Shown: positions 8,841-20,504, counted from the first letter of the stretch. The stretch is 21,020 bases of DNA from Alloprevotella sp. (GCA_017477205.1 JAFUXE010000056.1:1-21020); one strand, 5' to 3'. Translations and numbers: made by a program. The notes: generated by a model not told the origin, from the sequence alone.

Positions 8841-9287
8841 TTACCCCATTTTTCGGAAGACGAGGCGCACGCGTTCGTTCTCCAGAATCATGCGCTTGCT
8901 GTCCAGCCGTGCGATGTGGAAGGAGGCGCCGGTGCCGTAGATGCCCGTCCAGGCGAGGGCCGTGGACGCGGGGTCCGTGATGAGCTCGTCGCCCGTGAAC
9001 TCGTGGATGTAGAGCCCCGTCAGGTTCAGGGCGTCGCCTTTGTAGTCGAAGGTGACGGAGGTGTCGAAGGTGCTGCCGTTGAGGGGCGCGTGCGTGGTGT
9101 GGATGACGATGAGGTCCAGCTGCACTTTCCAGAAGATGCCGTCGCCCGTGGTGGAGACGGCTTCGCCGCCGTCCGTGGCGATGCTCGTGAGCTGCCACAT
9201 GCCGTCCAGCTTCCCGTTCTCAGGCCATTTGTCGCAGGACGTGAGCAGCGTGGCGGCGCACAATAATATATATATAAACTTCTTCAT
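8841..9287 (-). CDS. small lipocalin-like lipoprotein, function unknown
   Basis: A 148-residue predicted lipoprotein. The signal peptide MKKFIYILLCAATLL is followed by the lipobox LLTSC with the lipidated Cys at 18, then DKWPEN. The body starts LDGMWQLTSI (28-37), the opening strand pattern of small Bacteroidetes lipocalin-like lipoproteins, and is rich in predicted beta strands. No catalytic motif is seen. It begins 3 nt after the stop codon of the Wzi-family gene, so the two are almost certainly translated from one message and may act together at the outer membrane. The exact family name is uncertain. Confidence 0.8.
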   Translation of the reverse strand: MKKFIYILLCAATLLTSCDKWPENGKLDGMWQLTSIATDGGEAVSTTGDGIFWKVQLDLIVIHTTHAPLNGSTFDTSVTFDYKGDALNLTGLYIHEFTGDELITDPASTALAWTGIYGTGASFHIARLDSKRMILENERVRLVFRKMG

Positions 9288-9290
9288 GGG

Positions 9291-10811
9291 TCAGAATGCT
9301 TTTGTGACGCCGAGCATGAAGCCGCGGTTGTGGTGGATGATGTGTCCGAGGTCGAGGCCGACGGCTGCGAAGGCGCCCCAGCCGGGCAGGGCGAGGCGGC
9401 CGATGCGCTCCGGCGTCCAGTCCAGGCTGAGGCCGAGGCTGGTCTGGTGGAGTTCGGCTTCGAAGGGGATGTTGTAGGTGCCCCAGCTGGTGAGGTAGGA
9501 GTAGCGCAGCGTGTAGTCCAGTCCCTTCACGGGGCTTCCGCTGAGCGCTACGTAGTGGGCCGTGAAGCGGTTCGCGTTGAATCCCAGCGTGCCGTCGTTG
9601 CGGAAGAGGGGGGAGAAGAAGAGCGGGTTGCCCATAGCCTGCCCGAAATGCTGCCAGCCCTGGTAGAGCACGTGGTTGTAGTAGTCGTCGCCGCCGCTGA
9701 TCTGCATGGGGAGCGCCTCCGTGTGGTCGTGGGAGATGGGACCGCTCTGGTAGCTGGTCTTGAGGTGCTCGTAGCACACGCGGCTCACGAAGCGGTTCTC
9801 GGGAAGCTCCACCTCCAGACCCATCAGTCCGTCGAACCATCCGTATTGCAGGAACATCTGCGAGTGGTCCTCGAAGAAGTGGTCGTAGTAAGCTTTCAGT
9901 CCCCATCCCTTTCCGTAGTAATTCACGGCGAAGAGCCAGCTGCCGAGCGTGTTGCCGCCCGCGTTGGCGTAGGGGCCGTCCGTAACGTCGGAGCCGCCGC
10001 TGTAGATGGCTTTGAAGAAGTCCGATGCGCCGCCGGGCATCTTGATGGTGGCTTTTTCCTCCCCGTAGTTATAGACCGTGCCGCCGAACTGCGTGGCCAT
10101 CTCCAGGCCGCCCTCCAGCGTCACGGGAAACGCTTCCTTGTTTCCGATGCGCAGGTAGCCGGCCTTCGTGTGGAGCAGCACGTTCTTGGCATATCTGGCG
10201 GCGGACTCTTCAAGGTAGTCCTGTTGCCACGCGCCGTCCGTCATGACGCCGTATCCGAAGTGTCCCTTGATGCCCACCCATTTGCCGATGCTGATGTACT
10301 CGGGAATCTCGAAACGCACGGCGGGGACGGGCAGGGCGTTGTTGCCGAAGGTCTGCGAGCCGCTCGTGAGCTCGCCTTTCAGGGCGTGGTCGTACTTCAT
10401 CTTGCTGCCGACGGAGAGCCGCACCTTCTTGTAGTCCACGTCCACGTAGGCCTGCGGAATGACGAAGTACAGCTCCGTGGAGGAGTTGAAGTCGTTCTTC
10501 GGAAGCAGGCTTGCCTGTACGCCAAGGCCCCAGCTGAGCCTCCATTTGTGGGGAGCCTCGTGCTCGTCGTGCTCCACGTAGGCTGCGAGGCTGCAGTTGG
10601 AGCCCATCGGGTCGCTGAGTCCGTTGTCGTTGGAGGCGACCCAAAGGGGATTGTACTCCTTGGCTACCTGCGCGGCAAGTTCCACCTCTCCCTCCAGGGA
10701 CGACGTGGCGCGTTGGAAAGCGTTCTTCTCCTTGCCGGAAACGCTTTGCGCCCGTCCTGCTGCGGGAAGAAGCAGCAGGGCGAGCGCAAGAATGGTTTTG
10801 CTCGTGTTCAT
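9291..10811 (-). CDS. Wzi-family outer-membrane protein (capsule assembly-like)
   Basis: A 506-residue exported protein that I recognise as belonging to the Bacteroidetes branch of the capsule assembly Wzi family, outer-membrane beta-barrels linked to surface polysaccharide attachment. The signal peptide ends near residue 21 (LLLLPAAGRAQ). The rest is dominated by alternating aromatic/polar beta strands. The C-terminus GFMLGVTKAF ends in Phe, as is usual for outer-membrane barrels. The next gene (lipoprotein) follows by 3 nt and a GT2 gene lies further down, consistent with envelope glycan work. I see no promoter in the 50 nt between rny and this gene, only an 8-bp hairpin. Assignment is by overall resemblance, not by a catalytic motif. 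Confidence 0.75.
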   Translation of the reverse strand: MNTSKTILALALLLLPAAGRAQSVSGKEKNAFQRATSSLEGEVELAAQVAKEYNPLWVASNDNGLSDPMGSNCSLAAYVEHDEHEAPHKWRLSWGLGVQASLLPKNDFNSSTELYFVIPQAYVDVDYKKVRLSVGSKMKYDHALKGELTSGSQTFGNNALPVPAVRFEIPEYISIGKWVGIKGHFGYGVMTDGAWQQDYLEESAARYAKNVLLHTKAGYLRIGNKEAFPVTLEGGLEMATQFGGTVYNYGEEKATIKMPGGASDFFKAIYSGGSDVTDGPYANAGGNTLGSWLFAVNYYGKGWGLKAYYDHFFEDHSQMFLQYGWFDGLMGLEVELPENRFVSRVCYEHLKTSYQSGPISHDHTEALPMQISGGDDYYNHVLYQGWQHFGQAMGNPLFFSPLFRNDGTLGFNANRFTAHYVALSGSPVKGLDYTLRYSYLTSWGTYNIPFEAELHQTSLGLSLDWTPERIGRLALPGWGAFAAVGLDLGHIIHHNRGFMLGVTKAF

Positions 10812-10825
10812 AATTGCAGGATATG

Positions 10826-10844
10826 GTTGCGACCCAGTCGCAAC
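10826..10844 (-). other. 8-bp perfect hairpin between rny and the Wzi-family gene
   Basis: GTTGCGAC and GTCGCAAC pair perfectly around a 3-nt loop (10826-10844). No T-run follows on the minus strand, so it is not a standard intrinsic terminator. It lies 18 nt after the rny stop codon and 15 nt before the next ATG, where it could act as an mRNA processing or stability element. Confidence 0.5.
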
Positions 10845-10861
10845 AGACGTGACAACTTCGA

Positions 10862-12391
10862 TTACTTGGCGTAGCTGATGGCGCGCGTCTCGCGGATGAC
10901 GGTAATCTTCACCTGTCCGGGGTACGTCATCTCCTCCTGTATCTGGCGCGCGATGTCGTCGGAAAGCTTCGGTATTTGCTCGTCGCCGATCTGGTCTGCG
11001 CCGACGATGACGCGCAGCTCGCGGCCGGCCTGTATGGCGTAGGTCTTCGTGACGCCCTCGTAGCTCATGGCGATGTTCTCGAGGTCCTTCAGGCGCTTGA
11101 TGTAGGCTTCGGCGATTTCGCGGCGTGCGCCGGGACGTGCGCCGCTGATGGCGTCGCAGGCCTGCACGATGGGCGCGATGAGCGTCGTCATCTCGGCCTC
11201 GTCGTGGTGGGCGGCGATGGCGTTGACGATTTCAGGCTTTTCCTTGTACTTCTCGGCTATCTTTGCGCCGTATTCTGCGTGCGGGATGTCCGTTTCCTCG
11301 TCGGGCACCTTGCCGATGTCGTGGAGGAGTCCTGCGCGCTTTGCCTTCTTCGGGTTGAGTCCCAGCTCGGCAGCCATGACGGCGCAGAGGTTTGCCGTCT
11401 CGCGGGCGTGCTGCAGGAGGTTCTGGCCGTAGCTGGAGCGGTATTTCATCTTTCCGACGATGCGGATGAGCTCGGGGTGCAGGCCGTGGATGCCCAGGTC
11501 GATGGCCGTGCGCTTTCCGGTCTCGATGATTTCCTCGTCCACCTGCTTCTTCACCTTTGCCACGACCTCCTCGATGCGTGCGGGGTGTATGCGGCCGTCG
11601 CTGATGAGCTGGTGGAGCGCCAGGCGGGCTATTTCGCGGCGCACGGGGTCGAAGGCGCTGATGACGATGGCCTCGGGCGTGTCGTCAACGACGATTTCCA
11701 CGCCTGCCGCGGACTCCAGGGCGCGGATGTTGCGGCCTTCGCGTCCGATGATGCGGCCTTTCACCTCGTCGTTGTCAATGTGGAAGACGGTGACGCTGTT
11801 CTCAATGGCCGTTTCGGTGGCTACGCGCTGTATGGTCTGGATGACGATTTTCTTCGCTTCCTGGTTGGCCGTCATCTTGGCTTCGTCCATGATGTCGTTG
11901 ATGTAGGACTGGGCGCTGGAGCGGGCTTCGTCCTTGAGGCTTTCCACGAGGCGCGTCTTGGCTTCCTCGGCGGAGAGGCCGCTGAGTTCCTCGAGCTTCT
12001 GTACTTCCTGCTTCTGGAGCTTGTCCAGTTCTGCGGTGCGCAGCTCGAGTGCCTTCTGCTGCTGCTGGATGCGGTTCTGCTGGGTGTCGAGTTCCTGCTT
12101 GCGGCGGTTTGTCTCGCCCTGCTGCTGCTGCAGGTTCTGCTCGCGCTGTTTCAGGCGGTTCTCCGCCTGCTGGAGCTTCTGGTTGTGGGCCTGCGTCTCG
12201 CGGTCGAGCTCGGCTTTCTTGTTAAGGAACTTTTCTTTCACTTCGAGGAGCTTCTTCTCCTTCAACACTTCTGCTTCCTTCGCGGCCTGTTCTACCAGTT
12301 TGTCGTATCGCGACTTGAAGATTTGCCTCAGGGCAAGTCCTATGCCGCCTCCGAGGAGCAGGCCGACTGCTATGGCTATTATGTATTCCAT
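10862..12391 (-). CDS. rny: ribonuclease Y
   Basis: A 509-residue membrane-anchored endoribonuclease that starts decay and processing of mRNA. A single N-terminal membrane segment lies at about 3-22. A long coiled coil, very rich in Gln, Glu and Lys, covers about 30-185. A KH domain carries [10 protein letters not shown] (212-221) and an HD domain carries the metal-binding HDIGK (H357-D358). Length and domain order match the family. I chose ATG 12391 because the upstream in-frame extension (19 residues from a non-ATG codon) precedes the membrane anchor and is not family-like. The gene follows zapA across a 152-nt gap. Confidence 0.97.
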   Translation of the reverse strand: MEYIIAIAVGLLLGGGIGLALRQIFKSRYDKLVEQAAKEAEVLKEKKLLEVKEKFLNKKAELDRETQAHNQKLQQAENRLKQREQNLQQQQGETNRRKQELDTQQNRIQQQQKALELRTAELDKLQKQEVQKLEELSGLSAEEAKTRLVESLKDEARSSAQSYINDIMDEAKMTANQEAKKIVIQTIQRVATETAIENSVTVFHIDNDEVKGRIIGREGRNIRALESAAGVEIVVDDTPEAIVISAFDPVRREIARLALHQLISDGRIHPARIEEVVAKVKKQVDEEIIETGKRTAIDLGIHGLHPELIRIVGKMKYRSSYGQNLLQHARETANLCAVMAAELGLNPKKAKRAGLLHDIGKVPDEETDIPHAEYGAKIAEKYKEKPEIVNAIAAHHDEAEMTTLIAPIVQACDAISGARPGARREIAEAYIKRLKDLENIAMSYEGVTKTYAIQAGRELRVIVGADQIGDEQIPKLSDDIARQIQEEMTYPGQVKITVIRETRAISYAK

Positions 12392-12543
12392 GTTTGTTAT
12401 TATATTATTATTGTGTGTTTGGTTCTTCTCCGACGCTGTGCACGTCAAAGGGCCTCATGCCCGGTTCGTGGGGCGTGCGGTGCGCAATCGGCGGCCTTTG
12501 GGCCGCGGTTTTCGTGGGGGAAATGCTGTCTTCCTGCCGGTCC
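12392..12543 (-). other. non-coding gap between zapA and rny with strong GC hairpin
   Basis: This 152-nt gap has no credible gene. It contains GCGGCC-TTTG-GGCCGC (12491-12506), a perfect 6-bp GC stem with a 4-nt loop and no T-run after it on the minus strand. Weaker possible stems lie between it and rny. The last 30 nt before rny are A/T-rich. A structured leader or small RNA is possible; in gammaproteobacteria the 6S RNA gene sits directly downstream of zapA. I could not build a convincing 6S fold by eye. Confidence 0.3.
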
Positions 12544-12843
12544 TTATTTCATCCCGAGAGCCTCTTCCATCTCTGCCGTGAGCTGGCGGATGGAATCTAC
12601 GTAGGGCTGCGTGTCGTTGCGTTCGGCTTGCCTCAGCAAGTCGGTGGCAAGGTCGAGCATGACGAAGGCGTAGTACTTTTCCGTGCCTTGCATCGGAAAG
12701 CGTTCCTGATAGCGTGCCAGCTTGTTGTTGATGAGTTTGGCTGCGCCACGGAAGATTTCTTCTTCTTCCGGCAACACTTTCAGCGCATATTCCGTGCGGT
12801 CTATGAGCAGGTTGACGTTCAGTTTGTTGCTTTTTTCTGCCAT
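12544..12843 (-). CDS. zapA: cell division protein ZapA
   Basis: A 99-residue ZapA-family protein, which crosslinks FtsZ filaments at the division site. The sequence has the family layout: a short N-terminal strand region (LNVNLLIDRTEYALKV), then EEEEIFRGAAKLINNKL leading into the helical part, a hydrophobic segment YYAFVMLDLATDLL, and a C-terminal helix ending EMEEALGMK. The length is typical. A small coiled-coil gene lies 33 nt upstream and rny lies downstream, probably in one transcript. Confidence 0.88.
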   Translation of the reverse strand: MAEKSNKLNVNLLIDRTEYALKVLPEEEEIFRGAAKLINNKLARYQERFPMQGTEKYYAFVMLDLATDLLRQAERNDTQPYVDSIRQLTAEMEEALGMK

Positions 12844-12876
12844 GCTTTGACTATTTTGGCGGCATCCGGCAAGGGG

Positions 12877-13170
12877 TCAGACGCCGAGCAGTGCGATGCA
12901 TTTGTCCACTTTGCGCACCAGGCTGTCCACTCTCGCCTTCGCAGCTGCGAGGTCTTCGTTGCTGATCTTCATCATCTGCGCGAGTTTGAGCTGTGCAAAG
13001 TCGTCGCCGAGCTTCTTGATTTCGTCCTTGCAGGCGTCAATCTGCTTGTCCTTCTCCTCGCAGTCCAGCATGAGCTGGAAGTGTTCTTCCTGCAGCTGCT
13101 TGTACTGCTTCAGCACGTCGCGGAGGCGTGTTTCGAAGCGTTTCAGGGCGGTTTCCTCGGCTTTTGTCAT
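12877..13170 (-). CDS. small coiled-coil protein upstream of zapA
   Basis: A 97-residue, highly charged protein predicted to be almost entirely alpha-helical coiled coil (residues about 5-90, heptad-like LKQYKQLQEEHFQLMLDCEEKDKQ). There is no signal peptide or membrane segment. It is the first gene of the leftward run and sits 33 nt before zapA, which suggests a partner role in FtsZ-ring organisation similar in spirit to ZapB; that is inference from position and shape only. Confidence 0.75.
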   Translation of the reverse strand: MTKAEETALKRFETRLRDVLKQYKQLQEEHFQLMLDCEEKDKQIDACKDEIKKLGDDFAQLKLAQMMKISNEDLAAAKARVDSLVRKVDKCIALLGV

Positions 13171-13186
13171 GTTTGGTTTTTTGCTT

Positions 13187-13203
13187 GCGGCCTCGGGGGC
13201 CGC
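13187..13203 (-). other. GC hairpin in leader of the zapA operon
   Basis: GCGGCC (13187-13192) and GGCCGC (13198-13203) form a perfect 6-bp stem with a 5-nt loop in the predicted leader of the coiled-coil/zapA/rny transcript. The same stem sequence recurs in the zapA-rny gap at 12491-12506. Confidence 0.45.
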
Positions 13204-13227
13204 GTGTCATTTAGACGATTTCTGCGG

Positions 13228-13235
13228 CAAAGGTA
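13228..13235 (-). promoter_or_regulatory. -7 box for the coiled-coil/zapA/rny operon
   Basis: On the minus strand TACCTTTG is a perfect TAnnTTTG box, with an A/T-rich upstream stretch but no clear -33 TTTG at the expected spacing. Transcription would start near 13221, about 50 nt before the ATG at 13170. Confidence 0.5.
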
Positions 13236-13315
13236 AATAAATTTTTGATATAGAGAAGTTAATTGTCCCGTTTTTTTGTCCTGCGGGGCCTTGCTTCTCC
13301 CTTTCCTCTGCGTGC

Positions 13316-13960
13316 TTATTTCTTGTCAGCGGCCTCTGCGTCCTTGGGCTTGGGCTCTTTCTTCGCCAGCGTGATGACGTTGAAGACGAACTCCGTCATC
13401 CACTCGGGCGAATAGGCCAGCTGCTGGGAGAGGCGGCGCACGGTGTGGACGCTCTTGCGAACGCCGTCGTCCTTCCAGGTCTCCTTGGTCATGATGTCCT
13501 GCACGGTCTTTTCCGTGAGGGCGTGCAGGGCCTTGCGCATGAAGCCGGGCACGCGGAACTTCCACTTCATCAGGTTGCCGACGAGCATCAGCAGTTCCTG
13601 CGTGAAGCCCTGGAAGGAGAAGAGGTACTGCTGTGCCTGCTGCTGGCTGCGGCAGTTCTTCTTGATGGAGGCGTCGATTTCGCGGAAGAAGTCTTCCTTC
13701 AGGCCGTAGATTTCGCCCATCATCTGCTTGCAGCGGTTTTTCTCGGCCAGGCCGAGGCGGTTGTTGGCGGTGGGCACCTTCAGCGTCTGCTTGAAGACGC
13801 GCAGGTCGGGCAGCGCCGCAAGGTTCGTGATGCCCAGCTGGCTTGCCATGATGCTCTGGTAATAGACGCGGATGAGCGTCATGAAGTCCTCCATGCCGCC
13901 CACGCGCCAGCCTTTTTCCTTGGCTGAGCTGTTTCGCTTAAATATGGATAATAGTCCCAT
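13316..13960 (-). CDS. uncharacterised conserved-looking 214-residue protein
   Basis: I do not recognise the family. The 214-residue product has no signal peptide or clear membrane segment and looks mostly alpha-helical and basic. It starts MGLLSIFKRNSSAKEKGW and has a central Gln-rich stretch (CRSQQQAQQYLFSFQGF, 103-119). The C-terminal tail is charged (KKEPKPKDAEAADKK). I chose ATG 13960 because it lies about 47 nt downstream of a perfect -7 box at 14014-14021; upstream in-frame extension would run through that promoter. It is divergent from lon. Its C+G third-position bias matches the neighbouring genes, supporting it as real. Confidence 0.8.
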   Translation of the reverse strand: MGLLSIFKRNSSAKEKGWRVGGMEDFMTLIRVYYQSIMASQLGITNLAALPDLRVFKQTLKVPTANNRLGLAEKNRCKQMMGEIYGLKEDFFREIDASIKKNCRSQQQAQQYLFSFQGFTQELLMLVGNLMKWKFRVPGFMRKALHALTEKTVQDIMTKETWKDDGVRKSVHTVRRLSQQLAYSPEWMTEFVFNVITLAKKEPKPKDAEAADKK

Positions 13961-14013
13961 GTTTGTTGTTCGGAAAATTTGATTGTTTGGTTTGCGATGT
14001 TTCAAAAAACGTG

Positions 14014-14021
14014 CAAATGTA
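14014..14021 (-). promoter_or_regulatory. -7 box for the 214-residue protein gene
   Basis: TACATTTG on the minus strand is a perfect TAnnTTTG match; no clear -33 TTTG is seen at the usual 19-21 nt. Predicted transcription start is near 14007. Confidence 0.5.
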
Positions 14022-14078
14022 ATGCTTTTCGCGCGTACATTCTCATTTTGCGGCGGAAAAGTTGCAAAAAAAATGCTT

Positions 14079-14171
14079 CTCGCCCGTCGCCCACCGCCGT
14101 GGGACGAAGAAACCACCGCGGTGAAATGAAAAAACCACGTACGTGGGATTTAGAAACCACCGCGGTGGTTT
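14079..14171. repeat. array of four CCAC-N4-GTGG palindromes at exact 22-bp spacing
   Basis: Four palindromes have centres at 14096.5, 14118.5, 14140.5 and 14162.5. They are CCACCGCCGTGG (14091-14102), CCACCGCGGTGA (14113-14124), CCACGTACGTGG (14135-14146) and CCACCGCGGTGG (14157-14168, extended to an 18-bp perfect palindrome 14154-14171). Units are separated by A-rich spacers (gaagaaa, gaaaaaa, tagaaa). Outer half-sites CCAC/GTGG are kept while the 4-bp core varies (CGCC, CGCG, GTAC, CGCG). The array lies between the divergent 214-residue gene and lon. It could be an operator array or a dispersed intergenic repeat. Confidence 0.9.
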
Positions 14172-14201
14172 ATGGGTGCGATGCCTTCCCGCGCCCCGTT
14201 T

Positions 14202-14219
14202 CCTCCCTGCGGCGGGAGG
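14202..14219. other. short GC hairpin upstream of lon
   Basis: CCTCCC (14202-14207) and GGGAGG (14214-14219) form a 6-bp stem with a 6-nt loop. Apart from this, the palindrome array and the promoters, I see nothing else in 13961-14299. Confidence 0.3.
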
Positions 14220-14258
14220 GCGGCGGCGTTTCCCGTCCGCACGTTTTTCCTCCATTTG

Positions 14259-14290
14259 TTTTGCGCTTCCGTCGGTTTGCGCTATTTTCG
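14259..14290 (+). promoter_or_regulatory. lon promoter, Bacteroidetes type
   Basis: TTTTG (14259-14263), then 19 nt, then TATTTTCG (14283-14290), one mismatch from TAnnTTTG. The predicted transcription start near 14296 is only a few nt before the ATG at 14300, so the lon message could be leaderless or nearly so. Confidence 0.45.
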
Positions 14291-14299
14291 CGCCCAAAA

Positions 14300-16764
<2,465 letters not shown>

Positions 16765-16768
<4 letters not shown>

Positions 16769-17922
16769 GGATAGAACGCACGCGCGAGGACGGCTTCTTC
16801 CGCCTGGAAGGCACTTGCGAAGGCACGGGCGCCCGCGCCGGAAGCTTCCGCACGGACCACGGGACGGTGCTGACGCCCATCTTCATGCCCGTGGGGACGG
16901 CGGCCAGCGTGAAGGGCGTGCACCAGCGCGAACTTCTCGACGACGTGAAGGCGCAAATCATCCTCGGCAACACCTACCACCTCTACCTGCGTCCCGGCCT
17001 GAAGGTGCTGGAAGCCGCCGGAGGCCTCCACGGGTTCAACGGCTTTCCGCGCCCCATGCTGACGGACAGCGGCGGCTTCCAGGTGTTTTCCCTCACGGGC
17101 ATCCGGAAGCTGCGGGAGGACGGCTGCGAGTTCCGTTCCCACATCGACGGCTCGAAGCACTTCTTCAGCCCCGAGGGCGTCATGGACATCGAGCGCACCA
17201 TCGGCGCGGACATCATGATGGCCTTCGACGAGTGCCCGCCCGGAACGTCGGACTTCGCCTACGCCCGCAAGAGCCTCACGCTGACCCACAACTGGCTGCA
17301 ACGCTGCGTGAAGCGCTTCAACGAGACGCCGCCGCGATACGGCTACCACCAGACGCTCTTCCCCATCGTGCAGGGATGCGTATATCCCGACCTGCGCCGC
17401 GAGAGCGCACGCTTCTGCTCGGACTTCGAGGCCGAGGGATACGCCATCGGCGGCCTCGCCGTCGGCGAGCCTGCGGAGCAGATGTACGAGATGATAAGCG
17501 TCGTGAACGAAATCCTGCCCGCCGACCGCCCGCGCTATCTCATGGGCGTGGGCACGCCGCAGAACATCCTTGAGGCCATCGACCGAGGCGTGGACATGTT
17601 CGACTGCGTCATGCCGACGCGCAACGGCCGCAACGCGATGCTCTTCACGCGTCGGGGCGTCCTGAACATGCGCAACGCAAAGTGGGCGGGCGACTTCACG
17701 CCCGTGGACCCCGAGGGCACGAGCTACGTGGACACGGCCTACTCGCGCGCCTACCTCCACCACCTCTTCAAGGCCAAGGAACTTCTCGCCCTGCAAATCG
17801 CCAGCATCCACAACCTCGCCTTCTACCTCTGGCTCGTCGGCGAGGCGCGCCGCCAAATCCTCGCCGGCACCTTCCCCGCGTGGAAGGCCGCCATGATGGA
17901 CGAGCTGGGGCGCAGACTCTGA
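16765..17922 (+). CDS. tgt: queuine tRNA-ribosyltransferase lacking the zinc cysteines
   Basis: A 385-residue tRNA-guanine transglycosylase that swaps guanine-34 for preQ1 in GUN-anticodon tRNAs during queuosine synthesis. Numbering closely follows Zymomonas Tgt: DSGGFQVFSL with D101, FDEC at 154-157, Q203, GGLAVG at 229-234, and the nucleophile D280 in FDCVMPTRNGRN. The structural zinc site normally has CxCxxC plus His. Here those Cys positions read G318, S320 and D323 (DPEGTSYVDTAYSRAYLHHL), while H349 in SIHNL is kept. The catalytic residues are intact, so activity is expected. It overlaps lon by 4 nt and is followed 12 nt later by the permease gene. Confidence 0.96.
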
Positions 17923-17934
17923 TTCTCCCGCAGT

Positions 17935-19134
17935 ATGACAGACAAGCGAAACATCTGGACAAGGACAAAGGCCGCCGCCGCAGGCGCGCGCGCCTTCCTC
18001 GGACGTGTGCGCAGGGCGATGCCCCGCGTCAGGTGGCACGTGCCGGGACTGAAGAAGCTCGACTGGTACATCATCCGGCAGTTCCTTTCCACCTACGTGT
18101 TCCTTATCCTCATCATCATCTCCATCGCGATTGTCTTCGACTACAACGAGCACATCGACAAGTTCTCGCGGGCGAACCTCTCGTTCCCGAGGATTTTCAT
18201 GGAGTACTATATCTACTTCATCCCCTACTACACGAACCTCTTCAGCGCGCTCTTCGTCTTCGTGGCGGTCATCTTCTTCACCACGAAGCTGGCAGGCAAC
18301 TCCGAAATCATCGCCATGAAGGCGGCGGGCGTGAGCTTCCGCCGCCTGCTGCGCCCCTACATGGTGTCGGCCGCCCTCATCGCTGCGCTGACGTTCTACC
18401 TCGGCGGCTACGTCATCCCGAAGGGAAACGTCGCCCGCGTGGATTTTGAGAACAAATACACCAAGAAGAAAAATTCCAACTTCGCGGACAACATACAGAT
18501 GCACGTGGAGCCCGGCGTCGTCTGCTTCATCACGCATTTCGACAACCGCACGAAGTCCGGCTACGGCTTCTCGCTGGACAAGTTCCAGGGGAAGCGCGTC
18601 GTCTCCCGCCTGACGGCGCAGACCATACGCTACGACACGCTTTCCGACAAGCGCTACAAGTGGAGCCTCCAGATGTACCAGATACGCACCCAGCGCGGCA
18701 TGAAGGAGGAGGTGGAGCAGGGCAGCAAGCTCGACACCATCATCCAGGTGGAGCCTCGCGACTTCTTCTACGTCCTCAACCAGCAGGAGACGATGACGCT
18801 CCCCGAACTGGACGAGTTTGTGGACCGCCAGCGGGCACGCGGCGCTGCCGGCGTCGCCGCCTTCGAGGTGGAGTACCACAAGCGCTTCGCCGCGCCCTTC
18901 GCCGCCTTCATCCTGACGCTCATCGGCGCCTGCCTGTCCAGCGAAAAGCGCAAGGGAGGCATGGGCGCCAGCATCGGCCTCGGCCTCGCCCTCTCCTTCG
19001 CCTACATCCTTTTCCAGACCATCAGCGCCAGCTTCGCCATCAACGCCGGATGGCCCGTGCTGCTCAGCGTCTGGCTCCCGAACATCGTCTTCGCCGTCAT
19101 CGCCCTCGTCCTCTACCGCAGGACGCCGATGTAG
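17935..19134 (+). CDS. LptF/LptG-family (YjgP/YjgQ) lipopolysaccharide export permease
   Basis: A 399-residue inner-membrane protein of the LptF/LptG family, which with LptB powers lipopolysaccharide transfer across the periplasm. It has six predicted membrane segments (about 52-68, 98-117, 142-160, 318-335, 343-364, 374-394) with a periplasmic beta-jellyroll region between the third and fourth (about 165-315). The family signature LDWYIIRQFLSTYVF is at 42-56, and NSEIIAMKAAGVSFRRLLRP (122-141) is the typical cytoplasmic coupling stretch. A basic 38-residue N-terminal extension precedes the signature; ATG 18019 (M29) is a possible alternative start, but 17935 fits the 12-nt gap to tgt. F versus G cannot be decided. 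Confidence 0.92.
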   Translation: MTDKRNIWTRTKAAAAGARAFLGRVRRAMPRVRWHVPGLKKLDWYIIRQFLSTYVFLILIIISIAIVFDYNEHIDKFSRANLSFPRIFMEYYIYFIPYYTNLFSALFVFVAVIFFTTKLAGNSEIIAMKAAGVSFRRLLRPYMVSAALIAALTFYLGGYVIPKGNVARVDFENKYTKKKNSNFADNIQMHVEPGVVCFITHFDNRTKSGYGFSLDKFQGKRVVSRLTAQTIRYDTLSDKRYKWSLQMYQIRTQRGMKEEVEQGSKLDTIIQVEPRDFFYVLNQQETMTLPELDEFVDRQRARGAAGVAAFEVEYHKRFAAPFAAFILTLIGACLSSEKRKGGMGASIGLGLALSFAYILFQTISASFAINAGWPVLLSVWLPNIVFAVIALVLYRRTPM

Positions 19135-19166
19135 AAGCTGACAAGGGAAATTAAAAAATCAAGAAA

Positions 19167-20489
<1,323 letters not shown>

Positions 20490-20504
20490 GGGGAAGGACG
20501 CTGG

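Noticed and set aside
9330..10874. 514-codon plus-strand open frame opposite the Wzi-family gene
   Set aside because: Antisense to a gene with signal peptide and C-terminal Phe; the predicted product shows no domain and has shadow composition.
12392..12543. 6S RNA call for the zapA-rny gap
   Set aside because: Only the position is suggestive; I could not build the closing stem, central bubble and terminal stem typical of 6S RNA, so it is left as an unassigned gap.
10976..12604. 542-codon plus-strand open frame opposite rny
   Set aside because: RNase Y is unmistakable on the other strand (KH GxxG and HDIGK); the antisense product is an artefact of codon bias.
14079..14171. Palindrome array considered as a CRISPR array
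   Set aside because: The 22-bp period leaves only about 10 bp between palindromes, the spacers are similar A-rich sequence, and no cas gene is nearby.
13979..14299. 107-residue N-terminal extension of Lon
   Set aside because: The frame is open but runs through a promoter for the divergent gene, the palindrome array and the lon promoter, and Lon proteins start near the LPVFPLRN motif.
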